From NCBI GenBank assembly GCA_020637675.1, contig JACKKD010000001.1:930001-994000 (forward strand): a stretch of DNA of 64,000 nucleotides, read 5' to 3'. Positions within the stretch are counted from its first letter, which is position 1. Each line of letters begins with the position of its first letter. Origin of the DNA: Paracoccaceae bacterium (GTDB lineage: Bacteria; Pseudomonadota; Alphaproteobacteria; Rhodobacterales; Rhodobacteraceae). A program made the translations under genes and the position numbers. Shown here one piece after another: positions 1 through 7,977 of this stretch. The notes under the pieces are model-generated. The model did not search any database. It had not been told where the DNA came from and worked only from the letters and a program-made list of their open reading frames with translations.

Positions 1-441
1 ATCGGTGACCAGCGTGATGTTGGAAAAGCCGGCCGCGTTCAGCGCGCCCATCACCTGCACGACCCGCTCGTAGGGAATGCGCCCGTCGGCGCGCAGGAAG
101 AGCTTGTCGCTGGTCCGCTCGGCCGCGATCGCGCGCAGCCGGTCGATGAGTTCGGCCTCGGCCACCGGCGTGTTCTGGACGGAGATCGAGCCGTCCTCCT
201 GAACCGAGATGGTCAACGGCTCCTCCTGTTCTGTCGCCACCGCCTGCGCTGCGGTCTTGGGCAGCTCAAGCGGCACGCCCACGGTCAGAAGCGGCGCTGC
301 GACCATGAAGATGATGAGCAGCACCAGCATCACGTCCACGAAGGGCGTGACGTTGATCTCGCTCATCACCGCGGCCTTGCCGCGCGATCCGCGGCGCCGG
401 TGCCCGCCACCGCGCCCGCCCTTGATCACCCCCGCGCCCAT
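1..441 (-). CDS. tolR: TolR, Tol-Pal inner-membrane protein (3' end beyond window)
   Basis: Tol-Pal energy-transducing subunit that works with TolQ to couple proton-motive force to outer-membrane constriction at division. The visible 147 residues begin MGAGV, carry a basic Gly/Arg-rich cytoplasmic tail and then one transmembrane helix of the ExbD/TolR type (residues about 31-52) containing the proton-path aspartate (D36 in a TPFVDVMLVLL motif). A periplasmic domain follows and runs off the window start. The start codon lies 3 bp after the tolQ stop, so the two are co-transcribed. ExbD is the only close alternative; the tolQ/ybgC neighbours decide for TolR. Confidence 0.93.
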   Translation of the reverse strand, partial: MGAGVIKGGRGGGHRRRGSRGKAAVMSEINVTPFVDVMLVLLIIFMVAAPLLTVGVPLELPKTAAQAVATEQEEPLTISVQEDGSISVQNTPVAEAELIDRLRAIAAERTSDKLFLRADGRIPYERVVQVMGALNAAGFSNITLVTD

Positions 442-444
442 GGC

Positions 445-1140
445 TCAGGCGTCCAGCTGGCGCGAGAGGATCGTTGCGAACTCGTCGGCGAAGGCCTCGT
501 AGCCGGCGATGATCCGGTCGCTGTCGGTTGAAAGCTTGTTGTAGAAGATGACCGCCGGGATCGCCGCGACAAGACCGAGGGCAGTCGCGAGGAGCGCCTC
601 GGCGATCCCCGGTGCCACGACGGCAAGCGAGGTGTTCTGCGAAATCGCGATCTGCTCGAAGGCCACCTTGATGCCCCACACGGTGCCGAAGAGGCCGACG
701 AAGGGAGCGGTGGAGCCCACCGTCGCCAGGAACGGCAAGCCGCGCGTCAGGTGTTCCGTCGCCTTGGCGATCGCCACGTCCATCGACCGGTCGATCCGCG
801 CTTGCGCGCCGGTGATGAGCGCCCCGTCCTGCCGGTGGCTGCGGCGCCATTCGACCATTCCCGAGGCGAAGATGCGCTCGCTTGCCCCGTCGGGCTGGCT
901 GCCGATCTTCTCGAAGAGCTCGTCGAGCGGCTCGCCCGACCAGAAGGCGCGGTCGAAGATCGCCGCCTCCTGCCGGGCCTGCCGGTAGGAGATGAACTTC
1001 TGGATGATGATCGCCCAGGACCAGAAGCTGGCCACGGTCAGGAGGATCATCACGATCTGGACGATGAAGGACGCGCGCAGGAAAAGCGCCAGCAGGGAAA
1101 AGTCGATCTCCTGCGCCGTCGCGAGGGTTTGGGTATCCAT
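445..1140 (-). CDS. tolQ: TolQ, Tol-Pal proton channel subunit
   Basis: MotA/TolQ/ExbB family membrane protein, 231 aa, the usual TolQ length. An N-terminal helix lies at about residues 18-42 and two further helices at about 135-160 and 175-200. The conserved Gly/Pro-rich segment of helix 2 (APFVGLFGTVWGI) is intact. It assembles with TolR in the inner membrane as the proton-driven motor of the Tol-Pal system. It sits between ybgC (113 bp upstream) and tolR (3 bp downstream), the classical order. Confidence 0.95.
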   Translation of the reverse strand: MDTQTLATAQEIDFSLLALFLRASFIVQIVMILLTVASFWSWAIIIQKFISYRQARQEAAIFDRAFWSGEPLDELFEKIGSQPDGASERIFASGMVEWRRSHRQDGALITGAQARIDRSMDVAIAKATEHLTRGLPFLATVGSTAPFVGLFGTVWGIKVAFEQIAISQNTSLAVVAPGIAEALLATALGLVAAIPAVIFYNKLSTDSDRIIAGYEAFADEFATILSRQLDA

Positions 1141-1184
1141 GGATGCTGCTCGCCGTTTGGGCCGTGTTTTTCGCGGCTCTCATA

Positions 1185-1201
1185 CCGGGTCTTTTACCCG
1201 G
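1185..1201. repeat. Small inverted repeat between ybgC and tolQ
   Basis: CCGGGT, a 5-nt loop and ACCCGG form a perfect 6-bp hairpin in the 113-bp gap between ybgC and tolQ. There is no U-tract on either strand, so it does not look like a terminator. It could be an mRNA processing or stability hairpin within the tol transcript. Function unknown. Confidence 0.4.
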
Positions 1202-1253
1202 CTTTAAGGGGGAACGCCAACAAATCTGCGTCAGCGCGGCGAGGGTCGCCCGA

Positions 1254-1655
1254 TCAGTGGAGATTGGGCGCGATGCGGCGGCGGACTTCCGCCGGAAGCC
1301 GGGCCGCGGTGCCATGCTCGGTCAGGCAGACGAGCGTGACCTGCGCCTGGAAGAGCCGTTCGCCCCCGCGGATGACCGTCTGGTCGAGCACGATCCGCGC
1401 GCCGGTCGCCGCCACCAGTTCGGTCTCCACGACCAGCTCCTCATCGAGCCGCGCCGGCCGCAGATAATCCGCCTCGACCCGCCGCACGGCGAAGACGATC
1501 CCCTCCTCGGTCCTGAGCCGGCCCTGGTCGACGCCGAGCGCGCGCACCCATTCCGTGCGCGCGCGCTCGATGAACCTGAGGTAGTTGGCGTAATAGACGA
1601 TCCCGGCGGCATCGGTATCCTCGTAGTAGACGCGGACGGGGAAGCTGTGTGGCAT
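1254..1655 (-). CDS. ybgC: YbgC, tol-pal-associated acyl-CoA thioesterase
   Basis: Hotdog-fold thioesterase of the 4-hydroxybenzoyl-CoA thioesterase type, 133 aa. The family signature with catalytic Asp (D15, in YEDTDAAGIVYYANYLRF) lies near the N-terminus. I chose the ATG at 1655, which is preceded by a GGAG ribosome site and starts right before the conserved strand. A longer in-frame reading to 1859 adds low-complexity residues not found in the family. YbgC homologues hydrolyse short-chain acyl-CoA and are almost always first in the tol-pal operon, as here. Confidence 0.92.
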   Translation of the reverse strand: MPHSFPVRVYYEDTDAAGIVYYANYLRFIERARTEWVRALGVDQGRLRTEEGIVFAVRRVEADYLRPARLDEELVVETELVAATGARIVLDQTVIRGGERLFQAQVTLVCLTEHGTAARLPAEVRRRIAPNLH

Positions 1656-1852
1656 GGTCGCTCCGGGCTGTGCGGGCCTGAGCCTAGGCGGCGACGGTGT
1701 CACAGGCAAGACGCCGGCCCGGGCGGGCACCCTTCCGCCGCTGGCGGCGGCTTGAGCGATTGCACCCTTGGCGCGCGGTCGCTTCTCCTGTAGCGAAAGT
1801 GCTGACATGCGCCCGCGCCCGCGGGCCGGGCGGGGCCCAAGCAGGAGCGGAA

Positions 1853-2164
1853 ATGACAAAATCGGTTATCGAGGAAGACCTGACGATCGACGGCAATGTC
1901 GTGTCGAAGGATGGCGACATCGAGGTGAAGGGCAAGGTGACCGGCGACATCACGTCGAAGTCCGTCGACGTGAGCGTGGCGGGCCAGGTGCAGGGCGTCA
2001 TCACGGCCGAGTCCGTGACCATCCGGGGCAAGCACTCCGGCCAGATTTCCTGCAGCGAACTCGCGCTCGAGAAAAACGCGGAGGTCACGGCGGACGTCAA
2101 GGCGCAGACCCTGTCGTCGGAAAAGGGCGCGCGGCTCGTCGGCAAGGTCCAGATCACGGGCTGA
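1853..2164 (+). CDS. Bactofilin-type polymer-forming protein
   Basis: Small (103 aa) right-handed beta-helix protein of the bactofilin (DUF583, polymer-forming cytoskeletal) family. The hexad-like pattern of alternating Gly and beta-branched residues (GNVVSKDGDIEVKGKVTGDI) runs through almost the whole chain. Bactofilins self-assemble into filaments without nucleotide and often position envelope enzymes. The ATG at 1853 has an AGGAG site 6 bp upstream; an upstream reading from 1697 has no family similarity. It is divergent from ybgC and 23 bp before a methyltransferase gene, with which it is probably co-transcribed. Confidence 0.82.
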   Translation: MTKSVIEEDLTIDGNVVSKDGDIEVKGKVTGDITSKSVDVSVAGQVQGVITAESVTIRGKHSGQISCSELALEKNAEVTADVKAQTLSSEKGARLVGKVQITG

Positions 2165-2187
2165 GGCCCGCAAGAGGCGAAGGGGCG

Positions 2188-3042
2188 ATGCCCGCAGCAG
2201 ACCCCGCCAATGCCGCGCAGGCGGCATTCTGGACGACCGGTCCCGGCCGTCTCTGGGCCGTCGAGCATGCCCGGCTCGATGCGCTGATGGCGCCGGCGAC
2301 GACAGTCCTTCTCGACCGCGCGGCGATCCGGCCAGGCGAGTCTGTGCTCGACATCGGTTGCGGCGCAGGCGCGACGACGCTGGCGGCCGCGGAACGCGCC
2401 GGGCCGGGAGGGCGTGTCACCGGGCTCGACATATCGACGACGCTCCTTGACATCGCGCGGCACCGTGCCGCCGGCGGGGCGAATGTCACCTTCCTGGAGG
2501 CCGACGCCCAGACCCATCCCTTCGCGCCCGCGACACAGGACGTGGTTCTCTCGCGGCACGGGCTGATGTTCTTCGCCGATCCCCTGGCCGCCTTCCGCAA
2601 CCTCGCGGCAGCGCTGCGCCCGGGCGGGCGCATCGTCTTCCTCGCCTGGGCGGACGCCGGTCTGAACCCCTGGGTGCGCGAGGCCCGCGCCGCAGCCGAG
2701 GCGCGGCTAGGTGCGGTGCCGCCCGACCCGCCGCACACGCCCGGCATGTTCGCCTTCACCGATCGCGACCATGTGACGGGGCTTCTTGTGGCGGCGGGTT
2801 TCGCCAGTATCGCGGCCGAGGAGTTGCGGACCGAACTCCATCGTGAAGGCACCGCCGAGGACGGCGCCGCGCTCGCCGCCGCAATCGGGCCGGTGAACTA
2901 CGTGGTTCGCGTGAAGGGCGGTACGGAGACCGACCGCGCCGCGATCGCCGCCGATCTCGCCACAAGGTTCCGCCCCTTCGAGACGCCGCAGGGCCTGCGC
3001 GTACCCGCCGTCATGAACCTCTTCGCCGCCCGCCGGCCCTGA
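2188..3042 (+). CDS. Class I SAM-dependent methyltransferase
   Basis: 284-aa Rossmann-fold methyltransferase. SAM-binding motif I is LDIGCGAGATT at residues 54-64, an acidic motif II follows in the GLDIS region, and a post-I segment SRHGLMFFADP resembles UbiE/Methyltransf_11 enzymes. No N-terminal signal or membrane segment. The substrate cannot be read from the sequence; UbiE-like small-molecule methylation is likely. It follows the bactofilin gene at 23 bp and converges on the uncharacterised gene at 3057-3689. Confidence 0.75.
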   Translation: MPAADPANAAQAAFWTTGPGRLWAVEHARLDALMAPATTVLLDRAAIRPGESVLDIGCGAGATTLAAAERAGPGGRVTGLDISTTLLDIARHRAAGGANVTFLEADAQTHPFAPATQDVVLSRHGLMFFADPLAAFRNLAAALRPGGRIVFLAWADAGLNPWVREARAAAEARLGAVPPDPPHTPGMFAFTDRDHVTGLLVAAGFASIAAEELRTELHREGTAEDGAALAAAIGPVNYVVRVKGGTETDRAAIAADLATRFRPFETPQGLRVPAVMNLFAARRP

Positions 3043-3056
3043 GCGCGCGGGCGGCC

Positions 3057-3689
3057 TCACCCCGTCCGCGCCGCAAGCCTGAGCGCATGGCTCGCATCGC
3101 CCGCGGCGGCCGGCAGAACAGGATCGTAGGCCGCGCGGATCAGGTCCGCGATATCGGGACGCAGGATCACCGCTTTCCCCGCGCGTGCGAGGATGGAGCG
3201 GTCGCGGAAGGCAGCGTCCGACCAGAGCAGGATCGCCTGTGCGGCGAGGCTGAGGGCAAGCGTCTCCGCCGGCATGTCTGCAGCCTCGCCCTCGATCTTG
3301 AAGAAGGCGATGCAGGCCCGGATCGCGCCCCCGGCCTCGAAGCGGAAATGGCGGTACTGGTGTGCCCCTTCGGCCTCGAGCCGGGCCACGAGCCGGCCGA
3401 GCCCGGGAACCAGCCGGTCGAGGTCGGGCACGTCGTCCAGTTCGCGCCACGCGCGGCAGAAGAAGACCATCAGGTTTGCGCCCTGCTCGGGATCCGTCGC
3501 GGCCATCCGGTGTCCGGCGAGCGCCACCACCGCCTCGATCGCGCCCTTGATGATCGCCAGGGTCGCATCGTCGACACCGAAGATGACCGGCACGATCGGC
3601 CGCGCCCAGCGGGCGAAGACATAGGCCCCGTCCGTGCGGGTGAAGAGCTCCGCCACTTCCTCTGCCGTCACGACCGTCCCTTTCATCAT
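3057..3689 (-). CDS. Uncharacterised protein, downstream of ruvB
   Basis: 210-aa soluble protein that I do not recognise. It is mostly helical by composition, with Ala-rich helices, a central Cys/Trp segment (FFCRAWREL) and no signal peptide or membrane helix. Two adjacent Met codons could serve as start (3689 or 3686). It is transcribed in the same direction as ruvCAB, 55 bp after the ruvB stop, so it may ride on that operon. Its codon use and GC match the neighbours, which argues for a real vertically inherited gene. Confidence 0.65.
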   Translation of the reverse strand: MMKGTVVTAEEVAELFTRTDGAYVFARWARPIVPVIFGVDDATLAIIKGAIEAVVALAGHRMAATDPEQGANLMVFFCRAWRELDDVPDLDRLVPGLGRLVARLEAEGAHQYRHFRFEAGGAIRACIAFFKIEGEAADMPAETLALSLAAQAILLWSDAAFRDRSILARAGKAVILRPDIADLIRAAYDPVLPAAAGDASHALRLAARTG

Positions 3690-3744
3690 CGCCCTGACGC
3701 ATGCGCGGGAGATATCCGCGCGCCGCCCCCGCCCGCGGCGTGGC

Positions 3745-4770
3745 CTATTTCCCGAAGAGGTCCGTCTGCCCCGGCGCCCGTGGCGCGGCGATCCCGAGAT
3801 GGGTCCAGGCTTTCCCGGCCAGCATCCGCCCGCGCGGCGTCCGCTGGATCAGGCCCTGCTGCAGGAGGAACGGCTCGATCACCTCCTCGATCGCATCGCG
3901 TGCCTCGCTGAGCGCCGCCGACAGCGTCTCGACCCCGACCGGGCCACCGGCGTAATTCTCGGCGATCAGGGTCAGATAGCGCCGGTCCGCCCCGTCGAGC
4001 CCGAGATGATCGACGCCGAGCCGCGTCAGCGCCCCGTCGGCGATCGCTTGCGTGAGCCGCCCGTCCCCCTCGACCAGCGCGAAATCGACGACGCGGCGCA
4101 GGAGCCGCCCCGCGATCCGTGGCGTTCCCCGCGCCCGGCGCGCGATTTCCAGCGTGCCCTCGGGGTCCGACGAGATGCCCATCAGCCGCGCCCCGCGGGT
4201 GACGATATGGTCAAGCTCCGGCACCGTGTAGAACTGGAGCCGCGTCGGGATCCCGAACCGGTCCCTGAGCGGCGTCGTCAGCAGACCGAGCCGGGTCGTG
4301 GCCCCGACGAGCGTGAAGGGCTGCAGCTCGATCCGCACGGTGCGGGCCGCGGGCCCCTCGCCGATGATGAGGTCAAGCTCGAAATCCTCCATCGCCGGAT
4401 AGAGCACCTCCTCCACCGCCGGATTGAGCCGGTGGATCTCGTCGATGAAGAGCACGTCGCGCGCCTCGAGATTGGTCAGGATCGCCGCGAGGTCGCCCGC
4501 GCGCGCCAGCACCGGACCGGAGGTCATGCGGAAGTTGACGCCGAGTTCCTTCGCCATGATCTGGGCGAGCGTCGTCTTGCCGAGGCCGGGGGGGCCGTGG
4601 AAAAGCGTGTGATCCATCGCCTCGCCGCGCCGCCGCGCGCTTTCGATGAAGACGCGGAGGTTCGCGCGCGCCTCCTCCTGGCCGACGAAGTCGGTCAGCG
4701 CCTGCGGGCGGAGGGAACGGTCGGCGTCTTCCGGTTGGGGCGCGGGGCGGAGCGTGGGGTCGGATTCCAT
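3745..4770 (-). CDS. ruvB: RuvB, Holliday junction branch-migration ATPase
   Basis: AAA+ motor of the RuvAB branch-migration complex, 341 aa, standard length. The N-terminal RuvB signature (LRPQALTDFVGQEEARANL) is followed by Walker A GPPGLGKTT, Walker B with FIDEIHRL, sensor motif VGATTRLG, and the C-terminal winged helix with GRMLAGKAW. It starts 3 bp after the ruvA stop, the last of the ruvC-ruvA-ruvB operon. Probably SOS-inducible through the LexA-like box upstream of ruvC. Confidence 0.97.
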   Translation of the reverse strand: MESDPTLRPAPQPEDADRSLRPQALTDFVGQEEARANLRVFIESARRRGEAMDHTLFHGPPGLGKTTLAQIMAKELGVNFRMTSGPVLARAGDLAAILTNLEARDVLFIDEIHRLNPAVEEVLYPAMEDFELDLIIGEGPAARTVRIELQPFTLVGATTRLGLLTTPLRDRFGIPTRLQFYTVPELDHIVTRGARLMGISSDPEGTLEIARRARGTPRIAGRLLRRVVDFALVEGDGRLTQAIADGALTRLGVDHLGLDGADRRYLTLIAENYAGGPVGVETLSAALSEARDAIEEVIEPFLLQQGLIQRTPRGRMLAGKAWTHLGIAAPRAPGQTDLFGK

Positions 4771-4773
4771 CCC

Positions 4774-5457
4774 CTACCCCTTCGGCGCGAGAAGCTTGAG
4801 CGCGGCGCGGATCAGCGCGGGCGTTCCGGCGGTGTCGTCCCGGCCGGACGCCTCGGCGACGGCGGCAGCCGCCTCGCCCTGGCCGTAGCCCAGGTTCGTC
4901 AGTGCCGAGAGCGCGTCGGCGGCGGCGCTGGCGGCCTGGCCCGCGGGCGCGGTTGCACGGCCGGCGGGCCGGGCACTGGGCCGGTCCGTGGGTGTCTCGA
5001 CCACCGCATCGACGGCCGAGGCATCGACGGTCAGCGCGCCGCCAAGCGCCATCACCGTCGGCGCCTTGTCCTTCAGCTCCATCACGACCCGCTGCGCGAG
5101 CTTCGGACCAACGCCGGGCGCGGCCCTGATCGACGACCAGTCGCCAAGCGCCACGGCGCGGCCCACGCCCTCGGCGCCGAGCGTGCCGAGGATCGCCATC
5201 GACGCCTTGGCGCCCACCCCCTGGACCGTCGTCAGGAGCCGGTGCCACTCCTTTTCGAGAAGCGTCGGAAAGCCGAAGAGCTGGAGGATATCCTCGCGCA
5301 CCAGAAGGTCGGTGTAGAGCGCGCAGGCCTCGCCCACGGGCGGCAGCGCGGCGGCGGTGCGGTTCGAGACGTGGACGATATAGCCCACGCCTCGCACGTC
5401 GATAAGGACGTGATCCATCGCCCGGTGCAGGATCACCCCGGCAATCCGCCCGATCAT
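4774..5457 (-). CDS. ruvA: RuvA, Holliday junction DNA-binding protein
   Basis: 227-aa RuvA. Domain I (OB fold) begins MIGRIAGVIL. Two helix-hairpin-helix motifs follow (around VQGVGAKASMAIL and APGVGPKLAQRVVMEL). A linker rich in Ala/Pro/Thr (residues about 135-175) leads to the C-terminal UBA-like domain III that contacts RuvB (ALTNLGYGQGEAAAAV). It tetramerises on four-way junctions and loads RuvB. The start codon overlaps the ruvC stop by an ATGA-type 4-bp overlap. Confidence 0.96.
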   Translation of the reverse strand: MIGRIAGVILHRAMDHVLIDVRGVGYIVHVSNRTAAALPPVGEACALYTDLLVREDILQLFGFPTLLEKEWHRLLTTVQGVGAKASMAILGTLGAEGVGRAVALGDWSSIRAAPGVGPKLAQRVVMELKDKAPTVMALGGALTVDASAVDAVVETPTDRPSARPAGRATAPAGQAASAAADALSALTNLGYGQGEAAAAVAEASGRDDTAGTPALIRAALKLLAPKG

Positions 5458-5957
5458 GCCGCCCCCTTCAGCGCCGCGGCCATGCGGCCCGCGCTTTGCA
5501 GGTGATGGGCATGGCAGATCGCGATGGCGAGCGCATCGGCGGCATCGGGCCCGGCCAGGTCCACGCCGGGAAGCTGCAGGCGCACCATATGGGCGATCTG
5601 GCCCTTGTCGGCATGACCGACGCCGACGACTGCCTTCTTGACGGCGTTCGGGGCGTATTCGCCGACGACAAGTCCGGCCTGCGCCGGCACCAGCATGGCG
5701 ATCCCCCGCGCCTGACCGAGCTTGAGCGTCCCCGCACCGTCCTTGTTCACGAAGGTCTGCTCCACCGCGGCGGCCGTGGGCGCATAGGCGGCCACGACGC
5801 GGGTGAGCGCGTCGAAGAGCGACAAGAGCCGCGCGCCCATCGCCTCACCCTCGGAGCGGATGATGCCATTCGCGACGTGACTGAGTCGCGATCCGGTCAC
5901 GTCGATCACCCCCCAACCGAGGTTTCTCAAGCCGGGGTCGATCCCGAGAACGCGCAT
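5454..5957 (-). CDS. ruvC: RuvC, Holliday junction resolvase
   Basis: RNase-H-fold endonuclease, 167 aa, that cuts junctions processed by RuvAB. The acidic active-site set is visible: D7 in GIDPGL, E66 in AVEQTFVNK, D138 and D141 in GPDAADALAIAICH. I chose the ATG at 5957 because it gives the canonical MRVLGIDPG terminus and has GGGAG just upstream. The ATG at 5969 (adding MREQ) is possible; the longest reading, from 6014, has no family support. First gene of ruvCAB, preceded by a LexA-like box. Confidence 0.94.
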   Translation of the reverse strand: MRVLGIDPGLRNLGWGVIDVTGSRLSHVANGIIRSEGEAMGARLLSLFDALTRVVAAYAPTAAAVEQTFVNKDGAGTLKLGQARGIAMLVPAQAGLVVGEYAPNAVKKAVVGVGHADKGQIAHMVRLQLPGVDLAGPDAADALAIAICHAHHLQSAGRMAAALKGAA

Positions 5958-5992
5958 CTGCTCCCTCATCTGTTGCTTTTTTCCCACGACTA

Positions 5993-6007
5993 GCACGAAA
6001 GGCGAAC
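5993..6007 (-). promoter_or_regulatory. LexA-like SOS box upstream of ruvC
   Basis: On the minus strand this reads GTTC-N7-GTGC, one mismatch from the alphaproteobacterial LexA operator GTTC-N7-GTTC. It lies 35 bp upstream of the chosen ruvC start, where an operator would cover the promoter. The spacing is exactly seven. Damage induction of ruv genes is known in other bacteria. The assignment is by motif only. Confidence 0.5.
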
Positions 6008-6149
6008 ATCGCAAAGGGTGATTGGCTCCTTCGCGACCGCCCCGCGACTGTGGACAACCTTGCCGGAAAGCGTCGCTGCAGATGCGAAAAGCGACGTATT
6101 TTGCGCCTGCGGAAACGTTTTATTTCCAGCGACTTAACACAAGGATGAC

Positions 6150-6168
6150 CCATGCAATAGCTGCATGG
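6150..6168. repeat. Dyad CCATGCA-N5-TGCATGG upstream of DUF1127 gene
   Basis: Perfect 7-bp arms around a 5-nt centre, 107 bp before the DUF1127 start. It could be an operator or a 5'-UTR hairpin. I know no regulator with this exact site, so the role is open. Confidence 0.45.
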
Positions 6169-6275
6169 CGGGGCTGCACGAGGGCGTCTTGCCGCCGACA
6201 GGGCGCCCAATTATCTGACGTCTCGAAGCAGAGATGCACAAAACCGATGCGCTCTGAAAAACCGAGGAAACGACC

Positions 6276-6464
6276 ATGTCCGCCTATGAAATCCACCGCA
6301 ACACGAGCCATGTCTCCGGGCTGTTCGGAACGCTCTTCGCGTCCGTCGCCGCTTGGAACGACGCCCGAGTGACCCGCAATGCGCTGTCGCGCCTCTCCGA
6401 CCGTGAACTTGACGATATCGGCCTGAGCCGCGCTGACATCGACTCCATCGCCGCGCGCCTCTGA
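6276..6464 (+). CDS. DUF1127 (YjiS-like) small protein
   Basis: 62-aa protein with the DUF1127 core at residues about 25-60 (arginine-rich helix, then LSDRELDDIGLSRADI). DUF1127 proteins in Rhodobacterales are small, basic and abundant; some bind RNA or affect C1 and oxidative-stress physiology. It stands alone, with its own long 5' region and a strong terminator 33 bp after the stop, so it is a monocistronic transcript. The specific function of this copy is unknown. Confidence 0.85.
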   Translation: MSAYEIHRNTSHVSGLFGTLFASVAAWNDARVTRNALSRLSDRELDDIGLSRADIDSIAARL

Positions 6465-6496
6465 TCCGATCTGGTGGCCGCGACCTAAGGGTCGCC

Positions 6497-6540
6497 AAAG
6501 GCCGTGCCGGGAAAATCCCCGACACGGCCTTTCTCTTTGT
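6497..6540 (+). terminator. Rho-independent terminator of DUF1127 gene
   Basis: A perfect 10-bp stem AAAGGCCGTG / CACGGCCTTT with a 16-nt loop that can extend by CGGG pairing is followed by a T-rich tail (TTCTCTTTGT). It serves the + strand gene. With its A tract it may also act for the minus-strand gene arriving from 6556. Confidence 0.85.
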
Positions 6541-6555
6541 CTCGATACCCGCGGA

Positions 6556-6903
6556 TCAGTAGATGACGGCGCGCAGACGCTCGGCCAGTGCGACCGTCAG
6601 GGGATCGGCCTGGAGCACCCAGGCGCCGCCCTGTTCCACCGAACTGCCCGCGTGCAGGGCCACGAGGCGTTCCTCGTAGCGTTCAGGCCCGATGGTGGCG
6701 AGTACCGCCGCCTTGATCGCGATGACCGTCATCGCCACCAGCACCAACGGCCCGAGCAGGCCGAAGCGCCGCGTCGGGCGCCGCCGGGAATTGTAATAGG
6801 ACATGCCGAGCGTCCCGTCGGCCTCAAAGCCGCCGCCGGCTTCGTGGGTCCGTTCGATCCGGCCCAGCCGGCCGTAGAAATTCTGCATGTTGCGATCGAC
6901 CAT
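6556..6903 (-). CDS. Single-pass membrane protein, unknown function
   Basis: 115-aa protein starting at an ATG (6903) with an AGGAGG site. The N-terminal cytoplasmic part ends in an Arg-rich stretch (NSRRRPTRRFG), then one membrane helix (about residues 50-68, LGPLVLVAMTVIAIKAAVL). A C-terminal part of about 45 residues is predicted outside. I recognise no domain. It is transcribed in the same direction as prmA and lies 78 bp downstream of it. Confidence 0.65.
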   Translation of the reverse strand: MVDRNMQNFYGRLGRIERTHEAGGGFEADGTLGMSYYNSRRRPTRRFGLLGPLVLVAMTVIAIKAAVLATIGPERYEERLVALHAGSSVEQGGAWVLQADPLTVALAERLRAVIY

Positions 6904-6981
6904 TCCGGCCTCCTGCCCGCGGGCCCCCGTGAGAGGCAACGGTGGGGAGAAAATGTGGCAAAAATGGGGCTTTTGCCTTGG

Positions 6982-7860
6982 TCAGGCGGATTGGTCACGG
7001 CTTAGCACCAGTGTCGTCCAATCGCCGATTTCGTCGCGCGCCCGCAGAGAAAACCCCGCCTTCCGATAGGCCGCCAAAACCTCGTCCGCCTGCGTGTTGA
7101 GGATACCGGAGAGAATCGTGACGCCGCCGGGTGCCACGGATCGGGCCATCTCGGGGGCGAGCGACATCAGAGGACCCTTCAGGATGTTCGCGAAGACGAG
7201 GTCGTAGGGCGCGCGCTCGGCAAGGGCCGGGTGACCGAAACCGGCCGCCTCGACGCAAGCCACGCGGTCGTCCAGCCGGTTCGCGACGACATTGGCGCGG
7301 GCCACTTCCACGGCAACCGGGTCGATGTCGGAGGCGATGACCGGATCGGGCCAGATTGCCGCCGCCCCCATGGCGAGCACCGCCGTGCCGCAGCCGATAT
7401 CGGCGACATTCCGGGCCCGGAAGCCCTCGCGGTCGAGCCGGTCGAGCGCCAGAAGGCAGCCCATCGTCGTCGCGTGATGGCCGGTGCCGAAAGCCATCGC
7501 TGCCTCAATGAGAAGCGGAACGCAGTTTTCCGGCACACGCCCCGCATCATGGCTCCCGTAGACGAAGAACCGCCCGGCCACGACGGGCTGGAGATTGCGC
7601 TTCACGTGCGCAACCCAGTCCGTCTCGGGGACTTCCGAGACGATGAAGGCCGCGGCTCCGTAGGCCGCCGCCATGAGCGTGAGCGCGATGTCATCGGGCG
7701 CCGCGTCGAAATAGGCGCCGACCTCGTAGAGGCCCGAGCCGTCCTCCACCTCGAAACAGCCGACGCCAGTGGGTTCGGGATCGAAATCCTCCATGGCGGC
7801 GGCAAGCGACTCGGCCCGGTCCTTGTCGGCAAGGGTGGTGAGCGCGGAATAGGTGGGCAT
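6982..7860 (-). CDS. prmA: PrmA, ribosomal protein L11 methyltransferase
   Basis: 292-aa SAM methyltransferase that trimethylates ribosomal protein L11. The substrate-recognition domain is N-terminal. Family motif AFGTGHHATT and SAM motif I VADIGCGTAVLAMGA are in the centre, and the catalytic-side motif LVFANILKGPL follows. Length fits the family. The ATG at 7860 has AGGCGCC upstream, a weak ribosome site. Monocistronic, or with the small membrane protein downstream. Confidence 0.93.
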   Translation of the reverse strand: MPTYSALTTLADKDRAESLAAAMEDFDPEPTGVGCFEVEDGSGLYEVGAYFDAAPDDIALTLMAAAYGAAAFIVSEVPETDWVAHVKRNLQPVVAGRFFVYGSHDAGRVPENCVPLLIEAAMAFGTGHHATTMGCLLALDRLDREGFRARNVADIGCGTAVLAMGAAAIWPDPVIASDIDPVAVEVARANVVANRLDDRVACVEAAGFGHPALAERAPYDLVFANILKGPLMSLAPEMARSVAPGGVTILSGILNTQADEVLAAYRKAGFSLRARDEIGDWTTLVLSRDQSA

Positions 7861-7977
7861 GGCGCCTCCTGAAACCCGAGAGAACCGTCAGGGCTTAGTG
7901 GCCCCCGGCGGAGGCGTCAACCGGCGAACCCGGAGTTCACCCCCCGGCCCCCCCGGTGTATTTTCGCCGTATTGGCG

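Larger units (their letters stand above)
5958..6275. other. Divergent intergenic region ruvC / DUF1127 gene (318 bp)
   Basis: No coding sequence with family resemblance on either strand. The left part holds the ruvC promoter area with the LexA-like box. The right part is less GC-rich than its surroundings and should hold the promoter of the DUF1127 gene. It includes the dyad at 6150-6168 and an A-rich leader with GAGGAAACG before the ATG at 6276. A short RNA here cannot be excluded. Confidence 0.5.

Noticed and set aside
7955..7968. Intergenic GGTGTATTTTCGCC, similar to a stretch at 26425-26445, as copies of a Rhodobacterales intergenic repeat
   Set aside because: Only two loosely similar copies in 64 kb; not enough to define a repeat from this window.
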